Source of the DNA: Rhypophila decipiens
Taxonomy: Eukaryota; Ascomycota; Sordariomycetes; Sordariales; Naviculisporaceae
DNA length: 64,000 bases
Direction of reading: 5' to 3'
Assembly (NCBI GenBank): GCA_033297075.1
Contig: MU858049.1
Coordinates: 558,001 to 622,000, forward strand
The position numbers and the translations under genes were made by a program. Below, one piece after another: positions 11,187-21,029 of the stretch (within the stretch, counting starts at the first letter, position 1; every line of letters starts with the position of its first letter). The notes below the pieces were generated by a model. It saw only the letters and a program-made list of their open reading frames with translations. It did no database searches and was not told the DNA's origin.

Positions 11187-14100
11187 CTGAACACAGTTCG
11201 TCCGATGTTTTGTTAAAGGTTCGGATCGAAGACTAGCGATTGGAATACACTCCATCCGACACCAATGGTGAATAGTGCAGCAGAATCCAAATCACAGCCT
11301 GCAATTGAGTTGTCCAGATGTCGATAAACGCGTATTGAACCCAAATGCTGCTGCTGTCTTCGTGGGTCGCGATTCGAAGTGGGGTGTGGTTGCATCCACT
11401 CGATGAAGGGCAGACTCAGATTGGAGGCGGAATGGGAACAGGTGAAGGTTGTTTTTGAGAAAAGGTCCTGTCAGGTTAATACCTCAATATAAGTGAGCGT
11501 CCCTCGTGATGAGCCAGTCCTCCTAGGTTACTCGAGCTGTTGTGCACAAGTCGCAAGAAGAGACACTCTGGAGGTTCAGGAAATTTGGACATGGGTCTGG
11601 GAGCTTGGGCGAGGTTCACCAGAACTTATCATTTTTAAGCAGCCCCCCCTGTATATATTACCAGTAGGGGGTCTGGGGTTGAAAGGAAGGACCAGAGAAT
11701 GAGACAGCGAGTGGTCCCTTTGGTGGGGGGAGGGACAGGGCTGTATCACTGCTTGCTGCTGCAGGTCTTCTGCACGCCGGGAAGCAGCACGGTGTCCTCT
11801 GGAAATATCCAAAAAGGGTCAGCACACACAGCGAGCCAGAGACAGTCGTTTCCAGTCTGGAAATATCAGATCTATTCGCCTCGGTCAATCTGTGGTCAGT
11901 CAGGGGACCGATCTACTGCTGATTGCTCTCATCGATATCGCAACCTCTTTCTTCAGACATGATTTCATATGCCAAGACAGTTCCTTTGTTTGAACCCCAG
12001 CAACATCTTTTGACCGCTCCCGCCCAGATTGGTGTTGTGGCGGTACCGTGACAGTACGGGATGGATATCCACACCTGCCTACAAAGCGCTCCGGATAGCC
12101 TCATATAACCATTCATTGATGCTGGACGATCATGACTCCACATGCCCATTTCCGCCTGAAATGTGTGGTTTTCGAAAGAGAGGTGTTGAAGTCACCACCG
12201 CTCCGCTCGATCCGCTATGGCAATATGCTCTGTGATGGATGGGTGCCACACGGCCGGCAGGTTGCCTCTCGAGGTCTCACCAGGCTGTGCTGGCTGCTTG
12301 GCTGACCGGCATCCAACATGCATATCCAGCACCGACCTGGACAGTGAGCCATGTGCCGAGATCCCCGCCTCGACAAAACTCGTAACTTCACCAGACGATG
12401 ATGGGCCTGAGCCACAGCTCGCACAATGCCATATGTACGGAGTGATGGCACCGGTGCACAACGGACATGGTCCACATCGAGACCTTCTGACGACACCCGT
12501 CTCGTCACCGCCTCGGCATCGGCACCGAGTCCGAGATCAGAAGCTTAATATTCAACTCCAATGCTTGTGGCGTCAAGCCACTGGACGCTACCAGGTGCAC
12601 GTTGGTGCGTTGGGTCAAGAGTTCTTGCGTGGACAGCTACGTTTCCACGACTTATGAAGCTGCACAGCTCGCCCAAAGACCAAGGTAGGCGCCCGTGGCG
12701 TGGAGAAATAACGCGAACGCTAATGACACATTCGTGCTTCCTCTCATGCAGTGTCTCAACTGAGAATCTTTGGTGTACGTCCCACGATCCTAGGCAACAT
12801 CGTGACTGGCCGCCGAATTAGGTATATACGTGTACGCCAAGCTGCTGTTTCCGTGAGCAGTTCTCCGGGTTCCATAGACGTCTTCACCTTTGGAGCTGGC
12901 TGGCCTGAGTAGCTATGTAGTGCAATGCACTGTTTCGTGAACGCAGGGCCGACTCTCGGTGGTGTTCTTGCTACACTGTGAGACTTGAAGCATGAGTCGG
13001 ATTATAGTTAGCGGCTGAACGATGCCAGGTGGGCAACGGCCCGGAGTGCAATCATAGCATCCCGTAAGGACAAGCATGGATTTTGCGAGACCACTTGAAC
13101 AGTTGATATCGTGGTTCGCCTTTGGTTTCCCTGAGGAGCCCCCTCAAGTTTCAACCCCCCATTACAGCCCTACGATGACCCAGAGATCAAACATGCATGT
13201 CTGCTTATTGGTTGTGAGCTTGCATGTCGCTGTTTCCACTGAAGTTTTGAGGGTGCCGCCAGAACGCAGAACAAACTTGCCGTGAATGGCTGGGCCCGTC
13301 GAAGCTCTGCAGACGGGAAGACCTCCACGCTGCCGACAAGTCGAAGGATCAGCCCTAAATTCAGGACCCTCACTCTCTTTGGTGGGCTCGCTGCGTCGAG
13401 CCACTCGTCGCAAGAGCTCCAGAATCTTGCATTGCAATGAATCTGGAGAAGAGTGAGAATCCAATTTTTGTCGGCGACGATTTAGGCCGACGGTCCAATT
13501 CGAATGTTGGGGCCAAAAAGAGACAGTCCGACTCCGACAGCCACTCCCAGGACTAACAAATCCTGTAGAGTTGTTTTTGGGGTCGGCTGCCTCCCATCCT
13601 GGATTTGTTCTAGAAGACATTGCTGCGCCACCGACCCCGACTGGTTGGGCCGCCGGGGTTAGAGAATGACTTGCAGTGTTCTATAGCTTGTACCCGTCAA
13701 CCGATGCCCCTACCGTATTCGTGCAAATGACCTTTGCTGCCTGCCTGCCTGATTGACGAATGATCGTTCGACTGCCATTGATTGGTGCGCATTCGATGGG
13801 TGAATTGACAGGTTGACGGCTTGCGGGAAGAGCACCGATCGCCCGTACGGATCAATCTAACCACCGACGATCCGGGGCCGCCGGTGTGGGTCAACCTAAT
13901 ACCCGGGGTGCCGGGCGCCGTCATGTTGAAAAAGTGCTGACGTCGGCCAACAAGGCGAACAAGCCAATGGAGAAGTGGTATGATTTTGTCCTGCCAGAGG
14001 TGCAGTGCCTCGGTACCGGTAGTTGATATTGTGAATGCATTAACCGCACCCAAGGAGCAGGTGATAACGCTGTCTGCCCGGACCACTGCCTTGCGAGATG

Positions 14101-14757
14101 CCGGTGTCGCAGAGTTCTACACCGGTAAACCTATGATTCTGCGCAAATAATAACGTCAGCCTGTAGATAGAGAAACCAGTTGTAGTGGGTTTGGCCGAGA
14201 TAAGACCTCGTTCAGGCCCAGAAATTCGAGCATCCTTGTGAGTATAATCATCATATATCTCTGGTACGGAGCATTGACTTGAAATGATCACCGAGCCGTT
14301 CAAGAAGCGGGATCTCAGTCTCGACAAAACTCTCGGTAATGAAAGTTGCGGGCTGCTGTCTCGGCACTTTGACGTCGTCTAAGGTGTAACACTTGATCGG
14401 TTGAAGGAAAGTCGAGCAGTTTATTGGACAGAAGTAATGAGTGGTAGGAGTGGGCAATAAAAAGGCATGAGAAGAGATTCAGTGTGGGCACTGCATTGAT
14501 TGAATCTTTGGCGCCATTCCGTCACATTGTGGAGTTCGTACAGGACAGAAATTTCATTATTCGAAGTTTGAAGACACCAGCGGTTGGAACTTTGCGGGGT
14601 GGAGGGGGATGATGTTAGTGGAGAAAGCACTGGGCTTAACTTTTGTATCACCTTCCAGTGCAGGATTCTGTTGTTGAATGCAGGTATCCAGACGTACATG
14701 TAATTGCCCTTGATCGAGATATCCATCCAGTACACCGAGGTCAAAACCCAGAGACAA
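11187..14757. other. Long intergenic region between divergent transcription factor and rit1 genes
   Basis: 3.6 kb with no reading frame that looks like a conserved protein. The longest (12217-12657 +, 13162-13620 -) have random-looking composition. It probably holds two promoters. A minimal ATG-TAA uORF lies at 14698-14703. Confidence 0.55.
14698..14703 (+). promoter_or_regulatory. Minimal start-stop uORF in the rit1 leader
   Basis: ATG directly followed by TAA, ending 54 nt before the rit1 ATG. Start-stop elements can hold ribosomes and lower downstream translation; whether it is in the mRNA is unknown. Confidence 0.35.
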
Positions 14758-16152
14758 ATGCCTCCCACAACCCTCTCAGAGATCATATTTCCCGAACAAG
14801 CCAACCACAACTTTTCCAAAATTCTAGGCGACCTCAAGAGGTCAAACCTGTCCATTACCAACCGTCTCAAGTCGGTGCGCCACGATGCATCCTTCGTCCA
14901 GCAGGTAGCCGAGAGCCTGGGGCTACCACTCGTCGCCAACGAGCGTTGTGGCAGCTGGTATATCGACCCAAGTCGCAAGGCTGGTTCAGCCTACTTCAAG
15001 AGCACCGATGGCCACACCGGCCAATGGAAGTTTAGCACCAGGAGGCTGAATTTCCATTTACTCGACTTAATTGGGCAGCATGATGGATGCATCATTATTG
15101 ATTCCACTCGGCGAGGCAAGAGAATGCCAGATGCCCTCAGCAAGACAATCCCAGTCTGGTGTTGCGTGCTCAACCGGGTCTTGTTCCCAGACAACACCCC
15201 ATCCCACGAGCTCTTCGTTCCCCCCAATGTCGTCTCCGACAATGAAAGGAGCCAAATGGAGGCGAGGATTCCCGAGTTCATCACCTCCTTCCTCGCTTTG
15301 GGTATTAACCTCTCGTCTCTCCGGGACCAGCTCAAGAAGCCCCTGAGGCCCATGTGGATCACCCAGGATGACCCGTCCGTGGACGTTGCCGAGGAGATCT
15401 CACGTTCTTTCCACCCCGTTGTGTGCTGCACTAGCTCGAGACGAGTCATCGGCGCTGAGATGAGCGAGGCTGGCTATATCCAGGGTGCTGGCGACGACAC
15501 CGAGAACTGGGCGCACGGCCTGACTGCGGCCCTGTTCTGGCAGCATGCCGATGAGCTACTGTCCACAGACGAAACTGATCTTCCGGATCTGATTCGGTCT
15601 TTAGTTGAGGGAGGTTCACATCACCATGCTGGACCAGCAAGTACCTCCGAGGCGAAAGAGGTGGCGCCGTATCTTTATGTCGCCCCTCTTTCGGGCGAAA
15701 CGACTCCATCGCCCACTGCCGCCGGGACTTTATGCGTTATCGCTCTTGTCCCCAGGACGACGGAGCCTGCCACATGGGTCAAGTCAAAGTCCCTGATGGA
15801 AGTTGGACTTGGAAAGAACAAGACCGCCAGTCGTATGCTGCGTGACGCCTTGCCTCAGATCTGCGAATTTGCATCTCGATATCTTGCGGACCTAGAATCC
15901 AAGCCTGAGAAGAAGATCATCATCCAATGTGAATCGGGGAAGGACCTCTCAGTGGGAGTGGCCCTTTGTCTTTACTGCTGGTGCTTCAGTGTCGCAGGGA
16001 AAGTACGAGGTATGGATGCCCAAAGAGAACTCTTTACCAAGAACTCAATCCGAGTCAAACTGGGGCACATCATGATGGCTCAGCCAGACCTCAACCCAAG
16101 CAGGGCAACACTCCAGAGTGTAAACAGTTTTCTGATGGACTGGCGGAAATGA
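14758..16152 (+). CDS. rit1: tRNA A64-2'-O-ribosylphosphate transferase (Rit1)
   Basis: Single exon, 464 residues, from the first ATG of the frame (MPPTTLSEIIFP). Rit1 adds a ribosyl phosphate to A64 of initiator tRNA-Met in fungi and plants, keeping it out of elongation. Family features are clear: RSNLSITNRLKSVRHDASFV near the N-terminus, NERCGSWYIDP, YFKSTDGHTGQWKFSTRRLNFHL, then DSTRRGKRMPDALSKTIPVW and a C-terminal phosphatase-like segment IIIQCESGKDLSVG at about residue 390. The length is slightly under the yeast protein. It converges with the HAD hydrolase gene, with 169 bp between the stop codons. Confidence 0.93.
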   Translation: MPPTTLSEIIFPEQANHNFSKILGDLKRSNLSITNRLKSVRHDASFVQQVAESLGLPLVANERCGSWYIDPSRKAGSAYFKSTDGHTGQWKFSTRRLNFHLLDLIGQHDGCIIIDSTRRGKRMPDALSKTIPVWCCVLNRVLFPDNTPSHELFVPPNVVSDNERSQMEARIPEFITSFLALGINLSSLRDQLKKPLRPMWITQDDPSVDVAEEISRSFHPVVCCTSSRRVIGAEMSEAGYIQGAGDDTENWAHGLTAALFWQHADELLSTDETDLPDLIRSLVEGGSHHHAGPASTSEAKEVAPYLYVAPLSGETTPSPTAAGTLCVIALVPRTTEPATWVKSKSLMEVGLGKNKTASRMLRDALPQICEFASRYLADLESKPEKKIIIQCESGKDLSVGVALCLYCWCFSVAGKVRGMDAQRELFTKNSIRVKLGHIMMAQPDLNPSRATLQSVNSFLMDWRK

Positions 16153-16321
16153 ACCATGCAGCAACATATACCAGTCTATTGACTCTCTTTGCACACAAAC
16201 ACGCATCTCTATCTCTAAGTTCTATCATGAATAATCCATGTGCAATGCTTGCTCGGCTGTCCGTCTATCAACTCGGCCTTGAATCGACGACCTTTCGAAT
16301 GTCAACACCAGAACTCACACC

Positions 16322-17145
16322 TCAAATCTCCCCCTTTTGGATCTTCTCCATGATACCCTCAAACTCACTCCAGTCCTTCATGATAACCACCGCTCCAGCC
16401 TCAGTCAAGATCTTCTCCATCTTGGGCTTCTCCGCATCACTATAAGGCCCAACGTACCCAATGACCTTGATCCCCGCACGCGTGCCACTGAGCGTACCAC
16501 TCTTGCTATCCTCAACAGCAACACACTCCTCCGCCTTCTTCCCCAGCGTCTTCATAGCATGCAGATAAATAGCCGGGTCCGGCTTGCTAGTAGGCTTCTC
16601 CAGACTCGTAGCAGCACTGAAGACATCCTTGCCAAAATACTTGTCCTGCCCAACCTTGTCGATACTAGCCTGGACACGACGCAAAGCCGAGCTGCTCACC
16701 ACGGCCAAGTGATACTCCTTCTTCTTGGCCAGCTTCTCAAGGACCTCATCGACACCAGGGCAGGGGACGAGCTTCTCCTTGAGCTTGGCGATGACCACGT
16801 CCTCCTCGCGCTTGACGTAGTCGTCTAGTTCCTCGGGCGTCATGGTGAACCCGTAGCGCTGCTGGAGACTGACCATCATGCCGCGGAAGTTTTGGCCTAC
16901 AAACTCGACGATCAGGGTCTCGCCTGTGAAGGGCTTTTCGAGGGATACATTTTTGGCGCGAGAGATCTCGTTGATTAGGTCGGCGCAGCCTTCGAAGGCG
17001 AGTTCCTCCGAGAGGACTAGCGTGTTGTCGCAGTCGAAGAGGATGGTGGTGATTTGATTCTGGGGAGGGAGGGGGGAAGGGTTAGCTTTGTTGTCAATTG
17101 ATTGCGCTCTGGGGGACTGGGAAGGGTAGAGTTTACCTTTGTCAT
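16322..17145 (-). CDS. HAD-superfamily hydrolase, subfamily IA
   Basis: Exons 17145-17137 and 17059-16322 on the minus strand; protein 248 residues. The first exon has only nine coding bases (ATGACAAAG) before a GTAAAC donor; the second reads straight into the HAD motif I, TILFDCDNTLVLSEE, with nucleophile Asp12 and acid/base Asp14. Motif II is the VVSSSALRRV stretch, motif III KPTSKPDPAIY and motif IV AVEDSKSG. The cap lies between motif I and II (residues about 20-95). Such enzymes dephosphorylate small phosphorylated metabolites; the family resemblance is to beta-phosphoglucomutase/phosphoglycolate phosphatase-like proteins, but the substrate cannot be read from the sequence. Confidence 0.88.
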
Positions 17146-18908
17146 TGTGACTGTTTGTTTGCGTTATACTTGAGTATTAGGTTCTGTAGGATAGCCGGTC
17201 TAGACCCTGGATTTGGATGTTGATTGTGGAGTGGTCCCTGAATTCCAATTGAGACAATCTGTTTTTTTTTGCGGGGAATGGAAAGAAGTTTAGAAAACTC
17301 GGGGCCCGGAGCGCAATTGTAGATTGCCAATTGGTATATGTACTTGATCGATAAGGGGGAGTGAGCAGGTAGGTAGATCCCTTTCTATATCTCTCTCTTA
17401 GGCGAGGGAAGCAAGGAAACTCTAATCAAGACGGGGAAAATGGGATGAATATCCGGGTGTCCGTAGCTAGGGATCCTTCCACTTGCGACGTTATGTTTTC
17501 ACATGCAGAATATTTTAAACCCTCTCGCGTACCTGCTTGGCCAAACTTGCGGAAAGCGTCTTTTAATATCTTCTCATATCTAATCCCGGCCCTTTCCCTT
17601 CCAATTTCAGTCCAGCCAACTGTTTCGATACACCTCCAGGCAAGGATGAAATGCCAGCCATCTTCTTCTGCTTCCTGCCCCGAGGTTCTATACTTGGGAC
17701 ATCCGAGAATCCGATACCCGCCGTACCAACCATGCTATGCCACTGACGATTGAAACCAACTGGGACAGAAATATTTGAGCCGCTGAAGTCAGCTCAGTTA
17801 ACTTCCAAGACGGTCCCCTCAATTGACCCCTCTGCCCCTCCAAACAAGCAGTGGGTTTCCGCAGATCAATGTCGTCATGGGGCATGGGACAAGGGGAAGG
17901 GTCCCCTGGAATCCTGATCGGAAAACCCTGAAACTGCCCTGCGCTAACAGGCTATCCGGCGCTAATTATCCGTCTTGGTCCCTGAACCTCACACCACCAT
18001 GGAAACTTTCAAGAAGCGTGGAGATGGCGATGGGGATTGCTTCGGTCGTCTTGATGGTGTACTTTTCGTAATCACTTACACTTGTACGGTAAATCCCAGT
18101 TGTGCAGTTTGGCACCGCAATCTCAACCTGGTGGTATACCATAGCTCTCTGTCCTCAAGAGCCAGGGCCGATTCTGGAGCATCAATTCACAACATCCGCT
18201 ACATGCAGGGTCCACTCCTTCGCCATGGTTATTTGATCCAGTCCACGGATACCGGCACAGGTGATTGTGGAAGACAAGAAACAAACCTCCCAATCGGACC
18301 GTCGTTTCGAGCACCAAGCATAACCATACGAACTATAATAGCTTGAGCTTGAACCAACAGAGTTGATGGACCCAAGCTCATCAAACTTCAAAGCCGCTAC
18401 CCGCCCAAAATACCGCAGATGTTTGTAACTCACTGTGCCGTGATCCTCACTCACGCCGCAAGGACCAACATGAAAAATGTCAACAAACAGACCAGAAGGG
18501 GCACCGGTTCGGTAGGTTTGTCGTTGGTGGTCGCCGGATCGGGCCGGCCGGTCGTTCAGTCACCCACCCGGCCGGTTGGCCGCTGATGAGCCGCTGGCCG
18601 CCGTGTCAGAACATCAAAGCAGTTCAGGTTTCCCTTTCCAAATCCGCAACTCTCAATGCAAGAAATCAACCTCAGCTGGAATCAAGCAACAAGTTTGGTT
18701 CAATTGTTTGTTCCCCCATGTTGAGCTATCCACTCCCAAATGCTTGCTATCTCCCCACCAAGCTTCCGCTATCTTTATCCAATCGCCATTCAGCGTTCAC
18801 ATGTACACTATATCAGCTAGTAGCCCTATCCAAAAGTACAGCACCATACATATACCCACCTTACAGGCTTTCATCCCAACAAATCGGAAGCCATTCCCGG
18901 CTCTCAAA
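17146..18908. other. Intergenic region between the HAD gene and tRNA-Glu
   Basis: 1.8 kb. No convincing coding frame. Contains a T-rich run near 17263-17270 and a stretch rich in CCGG/GGCC steps at 18534-18605. Confidence 0.55.
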
Positions 18909-19000
18909 TCGGGTATGGTGTAGCGGTAACATCGTTGACTCTCACTTCTCAGAAGTGTCTGTTCTCTCAACAGCCCCGGGTTCGACTCCCGGTATCCGAG
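18909..19000 (+). tRNA. tRNA-Glu(CTC) with intron
   Basis: Acceptor stem TCGGGTA (18909-18915) pairs with TATCCGA (18993-18999) with one G-U pair. The A box TGGTGTAGCGG and B box GGTTCGACTCC are both present. D stem GTGT/ACAT, anticodon stem GTTGA (18934-18938) with TCAAC (18967-18971), T stem CCGGG/CCCGG. The anticodon CTC is at 18941-18943. A 21-nt intron (about 18945-18965) follows the base 3' of the anticodon, the canonical site. Mature length is 71 nt before CCA addition. A T5 run at 19024-19028 is a good Pol III terminator. Confidence 0.93.
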
Positions 19001-19704
19001 TAATCAACATTACACCATTCTTCTTTTTGTGTTCATTTGCCCCTTGGATTTTATTTCATCAATTTTGTTAATGAATCAATCCAACAGTCGTAACAATGTT
19101 AGGATCATCGATCAGGAAAACAAGGGGAGTCTTCCGGTAGTCTTCCGTTCCACTCCTTATCAATCGAGGAAGCAAGCAAGGTCTTCCAGTGTTCTTCATT
19201 TTCATTCCTCATTCAAGTAACAAGTAACAAGAAACTATTCAATCTGTTTGCTCCGCCTATCAATATGATGATGGCCAGGCTAGATATTTATTCTTCTTGC
19301 AAAATTAAATATAATATAAACATAGATATGAAAAACCAAAAGTCCAACTCCTCTAAACGCCAACCCAAAAGCAAAATAATTGAAACCAAAGCAGATCATC
19401 CGCCGTCCATGTCCCACCCATTCCTGTCCAGCACGCCTTTCCCGTTCCTCATGATCAATGCGTTAATGTTGTAGTTTATGTATGTATATACCGTTCAGGG
19501 TCGTTGCAGGGAAGGAAACATGGAGAGCGAATAGCCATCCGCTTATTCAGCCCGTGAAAAAATAATATAAAACAACCATTATGTGTGGTGGTGATAATGA
19601 AAGACGAAGAAAAATTCGAGAACAACAAGTAGACTAACGGCGTGAATGGACTAGCCTCATCTAGCATCAATTCGCGCCAGTCTCTGTCTACTACTACCTG
19701 TTGC
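19001..19704. other. Region between tRNA-Glu and the J-protein gene
   Basis: AT-rich, with a Pol III terminator at 19024-19028 and presumably the 3' UTR of the minus-strand J-protein gene. No gene seen. Confidence 0.6.
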
Positions 19705-21029
19705 TCACAAAATTTCGCGGAGTTTCTGCTTCTGTGCGGCCGTCAGGGAGATTGGGAACTTGACGTTATACTTGATGATGAAATTTCCGCGCTGGCCGGG
19801 TTTCTTCGAGATAGGCATGCCGAGCGAGGGATAGACATCGGAGCTACCGGGTTGGGTGGGACCGGCCTTTTCGAGCGGGATGTTCTTGCCGTCAATAGTA
19901 GTGACTGTGCGTTTCCACCCGGTTAATGCCTCCTTAAGCTCGAGATCGACGGTTTGAATCAGATCGTCGCCATCGCGGGTGTACAAAGGATGTGGTTTCT
20001 GTGTATGCAACGTTAGTCCTCTTGCTCATCTTGCTGCCACTCGAACCAAGGAACTTACCTCCTCCACGATGAACACCAAATCCTGCTGTCCGCCTTCTTC
20101 CTGATCACCCACTCCCTTGAACCTAATCTTGCTTCCCTTCTTCAGACCTGGCTTGATAGGAACTTCGAGCAATGTATCACTCGTTATCCGCTTGCCGGTC
20201 TCGTCAAACGTCTTCCGCTTGATCTTCATCTTCTTTGTTACTCCATTGAACAGATCCTCCAGGGCCAGCGGCAGGGGCCTCTCAACAGTCGTGACCTCTG
20301 GTGTAGGTTGGCGTGCACTCCGCGCACTCTCGCCGAAGGATCCGCGGGTGGTGCGGCGAGCACCCGACGCTGAACCTGGAGATCCCCTTGTGGCATTGAA
20401 AAGAATATCTTCGAAAATGCCACTATCCCGGAAGGTATTCGTAAAGACATCGTTTGGATCCCGGAAGTTAAATTTCGAGTACGAAAAGCCGGGACCGCCA
20501 CCACCGCTGGGACCGCCGCCAAAGAAGGATGAGAAATCGGGCATTTGACCACCCGCCCCGCCAGCGCTGGCGAATGGATTGGGGCCGGCGCCGCCATCTG
20601 GTGCTGGTGGTGGGCCTCCACGGAGGATGAACTCGAGGCCGAACTGATCATACGTTTTGCGCTTCTCCGGATCGGAAAGAATCTCGTACGCCTGTGAGCA
20701 TTCCTTGAATTTTTCGGCGGCTTCGGGTTTGTCCTTGTTCTTGTCGGGATGCCATTTTAGGGCAGCTTTCCTAGGTGAGGGGTTAGCAAGGGTTTAGGCC
20801 GCTTCATGCCGCGGAGGTCATGATGTGAAAGGAGAAGTCTGCATCCAAGGAAGCAGTGGTGCAAACAAGGCGAGGATGAACCCATGCGATTGAATATATT
20901 CCAATTTTGCTAAATAACGAGACGGTGAGTAGGACTGTCGATAGCTTACCTGTAGGCTTTCTTGATCTCGTCTTGGGTGGCAGTGGGGCTGACGCTAAGT
21001 GTGTCGTAGAGCTTGGTTTCCTTGACCAT
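19705..21029 (-). CDS. psi1: Class B J-domain co-chaperone (Sis1/Psi1/DNAJB type)
   Basis: Exons 21029-20950, 20770-20059 and 19998-19705 on the minus strand; protein 361 residues. It stimulates Hsp70 ATPase and hands over non-native clients in the cytosol and nucleus. The J domain is residues 1-70 ([21 protein letters not shown]) with the HPD tripeptide at 34-36 just after the first splice junction. A Gly/Phe-rich linker follows ([23 protein letters not shown]). There is no CxxCxGxG zinc repeat, so it is class B. The C-terminal substrate-binding domains start near [21 protein letters not shown]. Introns are 179 and 60 nt; the first has GTAAGC and a GCTAAC branch site. Confidence 0.93.

Noticed and set aside
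12217..12657. 146-codon frame in the long gap before rit1
   Set aside because: No hydrophobic core pattern, no splice-linked extension, Cys/His/Pro scattered as in random translation.
13162..13620. 152-codon minus-strand frame
   Set aside because: Composition and lack of context suggest chance; no neighbour or motif supports it.
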